DNA of 64,000 bases from assembly GCA_945875845.1 (NCBI GenBank), contig CAMCMB010000009.1:62001-126000 (forward strand). Reading direction: 5' to 3'. The position numbers and the translations under genes were made by a program. This document shows, piece by piece, positions 59,102-64,000 of this stretch. How positions within the stretch are numbered: the stretch's first letter is position 1; every line of letters begins with the position of its first letter. The DNA is from Pirellula staleyi DSM 6068 (GTDB lineage: Bacteria; Planctomycetota; Planctomycetia; Pirellulales; Pirellulaceae). The notes under the pieces were generated by a model that saw only the letters and a list, made by a program, of their open reading frames with translations, was not told where the DNA came from and searched no databases.

Positions 59102-59833
59102 TTAGGCGTCATGTGACCAAGAGTCGTCATCCAACACTTCAGGCAAATACCGGCCATTTGCAATGGAGACAGGCTTTAGGTTTTTCCAAATCTCGGTCAT
59201 CGATACAGTCGGCGGAATTTGTGTTGCCTTAGCGGACATCACGATCATTTCGTCAACGTCTTGCACTGAGTCCGTTTGCCAGAATCGCTGCATAAGCCAA
59301 CCAAGCAACAACAGCGGGACCAACACCGCGACTACCGTTCCGATAGCTTCGATGGAGCCCGACAGCAGCAGATCCGTTGCCCGCTGCGTTGCGATGGATT
59401 TGCGTTCTGATTCAAGTCTGTCTAGGCCCGACTGGATATCGGTCTGTTGTTGCACGATCGATTTGCGGGTCTGCTCGAAGGATTGCTGCGCCGCCACCCA
59501 ACCTTTTCGAGCCTCTGCGTCGGCGGTGACAAGCCCCTTTGACGCTTCAGTGACTTGCTTGACCTGCCAACGATCCGAAGAGGCATGGATGTGAGGTGCT
59601 TTGCGAAACAGTCGCGTATTGACGGTGTGGTTCGACTCACGATCCACGACGATGTACCTGATATTTTCGGGCATAAGTCGCTGAAACAACCTTTGGATGT
59701 CGGTTTCGGTGACCTCGACCAAGCATTCAGAATGAGTTTGGTCCGTCGCTTGAAGCCTATCCAAGCCAACGGTTTCCATAGCCCAATAAGCTAACGCCTC
59801 TCGCAATAGGACAAGATCTTGTGGAGTAAGCAC
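59102..59833 (-). CDS. Membrane-anchored coiled-coil protein
   Basis: 243 residues from GTG 59833. The first 80 residues look globular (LVLLREALAYWAMETVGLDRL, IRYIVVDRESNHTVNTRLF), followed by a coiled coil (WVAAQQSFEQTRKSIVQQQTDIQSGLDRLESER) and one membrane helix (GTVVAVLVPLLLLGWLMQRF), then about 55 residues. No family recognised. Lies between the AAA+ and DUF3150-like genes and is probably a partner in a membrane-linked complex, which is inference. Confidence 0.6.
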   Translation of the reverse strand: MLTPQDLVLLREALAYWAMETVGLDRLQATDQTHSECLVEVTETDIQRLFQRLMPENIRYIVVDRESNHTVNTRLFRKAPHIHASSDRWQVKQVTEASKGLVTADAEARKGWVAAQQSFEQTRKSIVQQQTDIQSGLDRLESERKSIATQRATDLLLSGSIEAIGTVVAVLVPLLLLGWLMQRFWQTDSVQDVDEMIVMSAKATQIPPTVSMTEIWKNLKPVSIANGRYLPEVLDDDSWSHDA

Positions 59834-59869
59834 TGCATGGCTCCCTATGTTGATGGAATGGGGAGTCAG

Positions 59870-61378
59870 TCAGTTAGCAGACGGTCCGCCGCGACTAACG
59901 CGACGTCTGACGGTTGCACCATTTGTGCTTTTGTCCGAATGATTTGCCGAGTAGATCCCGCCAGCCTCCGCATCCAAGCATCGACCCGCAGCCCACTCTC
60001 TAAGCCGCTGAACGGACTCCGCCGAGGTTACCGCCACCGGTACGACGTTTTGCGAAGCTTGGCTTAGTGGTACGTCCAGCAAAGCTGACAATCGGCAACA
60101 AGAACGAATCTCGGCCCCTGTCCATTGGTCATCTGCTGGCAGATTCTCGTCGCCAGATATGCCAAACCGCGTCCGATACATTCCCCAAATAGCATCCTTT
60201 TGCGATCGGCTAGGCAGATCTACAAAGAACACACCGTCAAAACGCTCGGCACGCGAGAACTCAGGCGGTAATCGCGAAACGTCGTTTGCCGTACAAACCA
60301 CGAACACATCCGAAGTATGGTCGTTCAGCCATGTCAGTAGCGAACCAAACATGCGGGATGTTACTCCGCTATCACCGCTGCCACCTGACGCACCCGCAAA
60401 AGCCTTTTCGATTTCATCGATCATGACCACACAAGGGGCCATAGAGTCGATGATCCGCAACGCCTCTCGGGTCCGTTCTTCACTTTGGCCGACGAGCGAG
60501 CCCATTAGGCTGCCAACATCCAATGTCAGCACGGGGCGGCCCACTTCCTTGCCCAGAGATTTGCAAAACTCGGATTTCCCGCATCCTGGCGGCGACAACA
60601 ACAACACGCCACGGGGCTTTGCAAGCGTCGCAGCGTTGCCTGCACGCAGCAGTGCTCGCTTAGTAAACGCCTTTAACGCCGTCAAACCACCCAGCGAGCT
60701 GAAATCACTCTCAGAACGACAGAGGCTCAATAGGCCAGACTTCTTGAGAGCCTGTGTTTTGAGCTCCCAAATTGCATCAGGCTGTACCGCGCCGTGTCGA
60801 ATCAACGACAACGAGAACGCGTTTTCGGCCTCGTATCGAGTAAGGCCAACTGCGGCATCGAGCACCGATTCCAGCATATTGCCAGTCGGCATTTCATCAC
60901 CGTCGGTTGCAATCCCAGCCAAAAGCTCGCGCAGTTCGTCCCGCGTCGGCGGCTCATGGTCGACAACCACGAACAGCCGTTCGAGTTCGGGCGGCAGCTG
61001 CACAACAGGCGACAGGATCACCACAAACTTGCGATGGACCTTGCCTTGTGTCACTGCTTTGGCGACTTCTGCTACGATTTCGCCTGAACCGATGAAGCGA
61101 TGGTAGCTCCGCAGGACCAGAATCGTAGGAATATCGTCGTTGGTCATGGCCGAGAGTGCTTTGACGGCCCCAATCGGGTCGATCGCATCCGTTACGGTAG
61201 GCTGGTCGCCGTTGGACTTAAGTCCTTGTGCGATATCCCAGGTCATCAGTGACCAGTTTTCAGAACGGCAAAGCTGGGTTAATTCAGCGATGGCGTCATC
61301 GGGTTCGTAGGATTTAATCCAAATGCCGGTGAAGCAAGCCCGCACGAGCTCGCTCATTCGAAGTCCAAGTGTGGACAT
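59870..61378 (-). CDS. AAA+ ATPase (Ycf46-like)
   Basis: 502 residues from ATG 61378. The N-terminal third is a degenerate domain (ARACFTGIWIKSYEPDDAIAELTQLC, IPTILVLRSYHRFI), as in Ycf46-type proteins. The AAA+ domain has Walker A (LLSPPGCGKSEFCKSLG), Walker B (VVMIDEIEKAFAG), GGSGDSGVTSRMFGSLLTWLND, sensor 1 (FVVCTANDVSRLP) and an arginine finger region (EFSRAERFDG). It heads the minus-strand operon. It likely remodels a protein or DNA complex together with the two following proteins. Confidence 0.85.
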   Translation of the reverse strand: MSTLGLRMSELVRACFTGIWIKSYEPDDAIAELTQLCRSENWSLMTWDIAQGLKSNGDQPTVTDAIDPIGAVKALSAMTNDDIPTILVLRSYHRFIGSGEIVAEVAKAVTQGKVHRKFVVILSPVVQLPPELERLFVVVDHEPPTRDELRELLAGIATDGDEMPTGNMLESVLDAAVGLTRYEAENAFSLSLIRHGAVQPDAIWELKTQALKKSGLLSLCRSESDFSSLGGLTALKAFTKRALLRAGNAATLAKPRGVLLLSPPGCGKSEFCKSLGKEVGRPVLTLDVGSLMGSLVGQSEERTREALRIIDSMAPCVVMIDEIEKAFAGASGGSGDSGVTSRMFGSLLTWLNDHTSDVFVVCTANDVSRLPPEFSRAERFDGVFFVDLPSRSQKDAIWGMYRTRFGISGDENLPADDQWTGAEIRSCCRLSALLDVPLSQASQNVVPVAVTSAESVQRLREWAAGRCLDAEAGGIYSANHSDKSTNGATVRRRVSRGGPSAN

Positions 61379-61454
61379 AGTATCTCCCTTGGTAATGAGT
61401 AAGGTAAACGAAAAGATTGGTCCCAGAACACGCGTTGCTGGACCATTACGTCAA

Positions 61455-61620
61455 AGCAGTTATACGGCGGATTCGCAACTACGCAGTGATATGTTCCGGC
61501 GCGTAGCAGAGTTCTAATGGTTTGCAGATCTTCACCGGGATACGCATGCGAATACAGTTCTTGGTCCGTCGCGCCTTCGGCATAGTCCCATAGTTTTTGC
61601 CCTGACGAGGTACGATTCGC
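61455..61620 (-). pseudogene. DNA adenine methyltransferase fragment (PglX-like)
   Basis: About 55 codons: SGQKLWDYAEGATDQELYSH, GEDLQTIRTLLRAGTYHCVV, ANPPYN. NPPY is the catalytic motif of N6-adenine methyltransferases, and the stretch before it resembles the PglX methyltransferase of BREX defence loci. Homology ends right at NPPYN on one side and near 61,620 on the other, where an oppositely oriented Sir2 remnant begins. Only a small internal piece of a protein of about 1000 residues survives. Confidence 0.55.
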
Positions 61621-61624
61621 GATT

Positions 61625-61945
61625 CCTCCAAAGTGCCCGCGTTGCGGAGCACTGGTGCGACCGGATGTTGTGCTGTTCGGAGAGTTGATTGATGGCCCAG
61701 GCGTTGAACACTTGCAAAACGAGCTTGAGAAGGGGTTCGATATTGTATTTAGCATCGGCACAACGAGCGTGTTCCCTTATATTCAAGCTCCAATCTACAT
61801 GGCAAAGTCGAGTGGCAATGTCACTGTGGAAATCAATCCAAGCGAGACGACAGTTTCGAATGTCGTGGATTATCGATTGGCAATGCCGGCAGGAGCGGCA
61901 CTCGATGAAATTTGGAATCGCTACAGAGCAACGAACAACACATGA
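61625..61945 (+). pseudogene. Sir2 (NAD-dependent deacylase) C-terminal remnant
   Basis: The frame reads PPKCPRCGALVRPDVVLFGE, GFDIVFSIGTTSVFPYIQAP and NVTVEINPSETTVSNVVDYR, the second zinc Cys pair, the RPDVVxFGE motif, the GTS motif and the final NAD-binding strand of sirtuins. The N-terminal Rossmann half with GAGxS and the catalytic His is missing, so it cannot be active. The stop overlaps the kptA start by four bases, showing that sir2 was the first gene of the same operon. Confidence 0.85.
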
Positions 61946-62499
61946 ACAAGTCCCCTAAAAGTCTCACTTCAACTAGCAAATTCCTGAGTCTCGTGCTGCG
62001 GCATCAGCCGGAAGTCATCGGCATGCAGCTTGATCCCGAGGGTTGGTTACCGATCGACGAGTTGATTGCGAACGCAAATCGCAAGGGCAATGAACTTTCG
62101 CTTGAGCTACTTCATGATGTAGTTGCTTCGTGCGAGAAGAAACGGTTTTCCCTGAGCGACGATGGCTTGAAGATCCGTGCCAATCAAGGGCATTCCGTTC
62201 CCGACGTCGAGCTCAATCTAGAACCAGTAACTCCGCCTAATCAGCTGTTCCATGGAACGGTTGCTGCGTTCATTGAAAGTATTCGCGAGCAAGGGTTACT
62301 AAAACGGTCTCGCAATCACGTGCATTTGTCGGCAGACATCGAGACCGCCAAGAAGGTTGGGGCTCGACGCGGGAAGCCTCTAATTTTGACGATTCGTACT
62401 GAAGCGATGCATGAATCAGGCCTCTCCTTTTACTTGTCGGCAAATGGCGTCTGGCTGACGGATGCTGTACCGGCTCAGTTCATTCAATTTCCAGACTAA
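61942..62499 (+). CDS. kptA: RNA 2'-phosphotransferase (Tpt1/KptA)
   Basis: 185 residues from ATG 61942, overlapping the sir2 stop. All family blocks are present: TSKFLSLVLRHQPEVIGMQLDPEGW with the Arg-His pair, IRANQGHS, LFHGTVAAFIESIREQGL, HVHLSADIETAKKVGARRGKPLIL and FYLSANGVWLTDAVPAQFI. The enzyme transfers a 2'-phosphate from RNA to NAD+, forming ADP-ribose 1'',2''-cyclic phosphate and nicotinamide. In fungi it finishes tRNA splicing; in bacteria its natural substrate is unsettled. It stands in an operon with macro and cREC genes that can process the by-product. Complete. Confidence 0.94.
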   Translation: MNKSPKSLTSTSKFLSLVLRHQPEVIGMQLDPEGWLPIDELIANANRKGNELSLELLHDVVASCEKKRFSLSDDGLKIRANQGHSVPDVELNLEPVTPPNQLFHGTVAAFIESIREQGLLKRSRNHVHLSADIETAKKVGARRGKPLILTIRTEAMHESGLSFYLSANGVWLTDAVPAQFIQFPD

Positions 62500-62514
62500 G
62501 ATGCTCGCAACCCT

Positions 62515-62982
62515 ATGGCAACCGTTGAAGTGACAACTGGCGATTTGCTTGACCAAGACGTTGAAGTAATCGTAAACGCTTGGAATCGCAACATCATTCC
62601 TTGGTGGTTGTTATTGCCTCAGGGCGTTTCTGGAGCTATCAAGAAACGAGCAGGTTATCAGCCGTTCCGAGAAGTCGCAAAGTTTGGACCGATACCGCTA
62701 GGAGGCGCAGTCTTAACCAGCGCTGGCCGTTTGCCTTTCAAGGGTATAATTCACGTTGCGGGCATCAGCATGTGGTGGCGGTCTTCTGAGTATTCCATTC
62801 GCGAGTCGTGTCGAAGCGCAATGCGCACAGCGAAGGAACACGGTTTCAAGTCGATCGCGTTTCCACTCATCGGCGCCGGTACCGGAGGTGGATCGGTTGA
62901 TCAAGTTGAGAAGTTGATGACCGATCAGCTCGGCGTAGAAGAATACGATGGAAGAGTGGTCATCGTCCGATACAAGAAGTAG
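62515..62982 (+). CDS. Macro domain (ADP-ribose-processing) protein
   Basis: 155 residues from ATG 62515, 15 bases after kptA. Macro fold: ATVEVTTGDLLDQDVEVIVNAWN, GVSGAIKKRAGYQPFREVAK, PLGGAVLTSAGRLPFKGIIHVAGIS, FKSIAFPLIGAGTGGGSVDQVEKLM with the phosphate-binding GAGTGG loop. The usual VNAAN is VNAWN and a WWLLLPQGVSG segment follows, so it belongs to a less common subgroup. Macro domains bind or hydrolyse ADP-ribose derivatives, including ADP-ribose 1''-phosphate, the later product of the KptA reaction. Likely a pathway partner. Confidence 0.88.
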   Translation: MATVEVTTGDLLDQDVEVIVNAWNRNIIPWWLLLPQGVSGAIKKRAGYQPFREVAKFGPIPLGGAVLTSAGRLPFKGIIHVAGISMWWRSSEYSIRESCRSAMRTAKEHGFKSIAFPLIGAGTGGGSVDQVEKLMTDQLGVEEYDGRVVIVRYKK

Positions 62983-63041
62983 GCGATCACAGGTCGTTGT
63001 AAACACCTTTTGCGAATAACACCAATTGAAATTGATTCGAC

Positions 63042-63350
63042 ATGAAAGTCTATCTAGATGATGAACGTACGACGCCAGAGGGTTGGACGCGTGTGTACTG
63101 GCCAAGTGAAGCAATTGAGTTGTTGCAAACTGGGCAAGTGACCGAACTTAGTCTTGACCATGATCTCGGTAACGATGCTAGAGGGACTGGCTACGATGTT
63201 GTCCTATGGGTTGAGGAGCAAGTAGCAATGCATGGATTCGTTCCACCGACTATCGTCGTGCACTCGGCCAATGTCTCAGCACGAGCCAAGATGGAGAATG
63301 GAATCCGAGCAATAGCGAATATCCACAATCGGAGCAAAGCTAGGAACTAG
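63042..63350 (+). CDS. Cyclic-phosphate-processing receiver-like (cREC) protein
   Basis: 102 residues from ATG 63042. Conserved blocks: KVYLDDERTTPEGWTRVYWPSEAIELL, ELSLDHDLGNDARGTGYDVV, PPTIVVHSANVSARAKMENGI. The paired LDDER, SLDHDLG and HSAN motifs are those of the receiver-fold family predicted from genome context to act on cyclic phosphates such as ADP-ribose 1'',2''-cyclic phosphate. They replace the phospho-acceptor site of ordinary receivers. It follows the macro gene by 59 bases on the same strand. The enzymatic role is prediction, not established for this protein. Confidence 0.82.
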   Translation: MKVYLDDERTTPEGWTRVYWPSEAIELLQTGQVTELSLDHDLGNDARGTGYDVVLWVEEQVAMHGFVPPTIVVHSANVSARAKMENGIRAIANIHNRSKARN

Positions 63351-63370
63351 TACTTGCTCCAACGCATCGC

Positions 63371-64000
63371 TTAGGCCGCTCGTTTGGAGTAGTGCTTCAA
63401 CAAACCGCCTAGTCGTTCTTGGCATCTAATCTCGGTGAGCTTTATTGTCGGGCAATCCATGGATGGTTTCTTTTGCTTCTTCTTGAAGTCCGAGATGACT
63501 ACATTCTCGTGGGATTGATGCGGGCGCTCGAGGTGATAATGCTCCGCGAACTGTTCACAGATATGGTCGAAGTGATTGCGGCCGAAGACTACGAAGTGAT
63601 CGAGGCATTCTTGCTTCACCGTTTGAATGAAACGCTCCACGAAAGCGCAGGTGTTGGGAGAGCGAAACGCGGAGATCTTGACCTCGGATTTCTTACTTGC
63701 AAACGTCTCGTCGAAGGATTTGGTGAACTTCGTATCGCGATCATGCATTAGCAATTTCAAAGGGATCTTCTCCTTCTTGACGTGCTGCTTGAACGCCTCT
63801 GCTTGCTCAAGAACCCAAGCTTCATCAGGGTGATAAGTGCCTGGTGAAATGAAGACTCGCCTGGATTCAATATGCAGAAATGCGATGGCAAATAGATCGC
63901 GGAGGCCAGTCTTAGATACGACCTTCTTCGAGAAGAAATCGCATTGCCACATCGTCTTGGCGTGAATCTTGAGGAACTCGTCCCACGTTCCTGGTCCGCG
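63371..64000 (-). mobile_element. DDE (rve-type) transposase, cut by window edge
   Basis: The frame is open to the window end and reads (downstream part) WDEFLKIHAKTMWQCDFFSK with the first catalytic Asp, LKLLMHDRDTKFTKSFDETF with the second, and SPNTCAFVERFIQTVKQECLDHF with the Glu, then YHLERPHQSHENV. This is an integrase-core transposase of the IS3/IS481-like sort; the N-terminal HTH lies outside. It ends 20 bases from the convergent cREC gene. The inverted repeats of the IS were not identified. Confidence 0.88.

Overview
The window looks like a planctomycete (Pirellulaceae-like) chromosome or large plasmid. Evidence: a planctomycete-type cytochrome c gene start (PSCyt1 type), a sulfatase, an ECF sigma factor coupled to a FecR/LamG membrane protein, DUF2924 plus large serine recombinase, and a 66-residue planctomycete-type hypothetical. 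This is judged from protein features only; no search was run.

Layout. (1) 1-9510, all on the minus strand: an ECF sigma factor and FecR/LamG regulator head a run of secreted carbohydrate-degrading genes (GHL15-like protein, GH27 alpha-galactosidase, esterase, two anchored hypotheticals, sulfatase, cytochrome c protein). This reads as one glycan-use operon. (2) 9.5-15.2 kb, plus strand: a mobile element with a primase-like gene (frameshifted), a RepA-like ATPase, a long palindrome, DUF2924, a large serine recombinase (frameshifted) and a small HTH protein. A three-copy structured non-coding repeat lies just before it. (3) 15.2-46.6 kb and 49-56 kb: an island of stress, dormancy, metal and fermentation genes: Uma2, redoxin, PPK2, ribosome hibernation factors, YHS-CopA, DUF2254, phosphoglucomutase, baeRF protein, quinone/ene reductases, aldehyde dehydrogenase, Na+/H+ antiporter, BON-MscS, PRC-barrel protein, dodecin, class I aldolase, SpoIIAA-like protein, phosphoketolase, P2A ATPases, glucoamylase, cupin and YHS proteins. 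Many members are broken or fused: pgi keeps only its C-terminus, phosphoketolase has two nonsense codons, acetate kinase is internally deleted and fused to a clamp-like protein, a P2A ATPase is spliced out of frame to a P1B ATPase, and PRC-barrel and CAP genes are joined tail to tail. Three copies of a DUF1328 module with a conserved long leader are dispersed through this island. (4) 46.8-48.7 kb: a fragment of a type I-G (I-U) CRISPR-Cas operon (3' part of cas3, 5' part of csx17). No CRISPR array was seen. (5) 55.6-61.4 kb, minus strand: a plasmid/ICE-like operon (AAA+ ATPase, membrane coiled-coil protein, DUF3150-like protein, two small proteins, RadC/JAB protein, clamp-like protein). (6) 61.4-63.4 kb: a DNA methyltransferase fragment (PglX-like) abuts, in opposite orientation, an operon of Sir2 remnant, KptA RNA 2'-phosphotransferase, macro domain protein and a cyclic-phosphate-processing receiver-like protein. 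(7) 63.4-64.0 kb: a DDE transposase running off the edge.

How it fits together. The intact island genes point to survival of energy limitation, metal and electrophile stress and ribosome hibernation. The broken ones outline a decaying phosphoketolase/acetate kinase branch. The most distinctive functional unit is the KptA-macro-cREC operon, which contains the steps expected for moving a 2'-phosphate from RNA to NAD+ and then processing the ADP-ribose cyclic phosphate by-product. The density of deletion joints, duplicated modules and out-of-frame fusions marks the window as a rearrangement hot spot.
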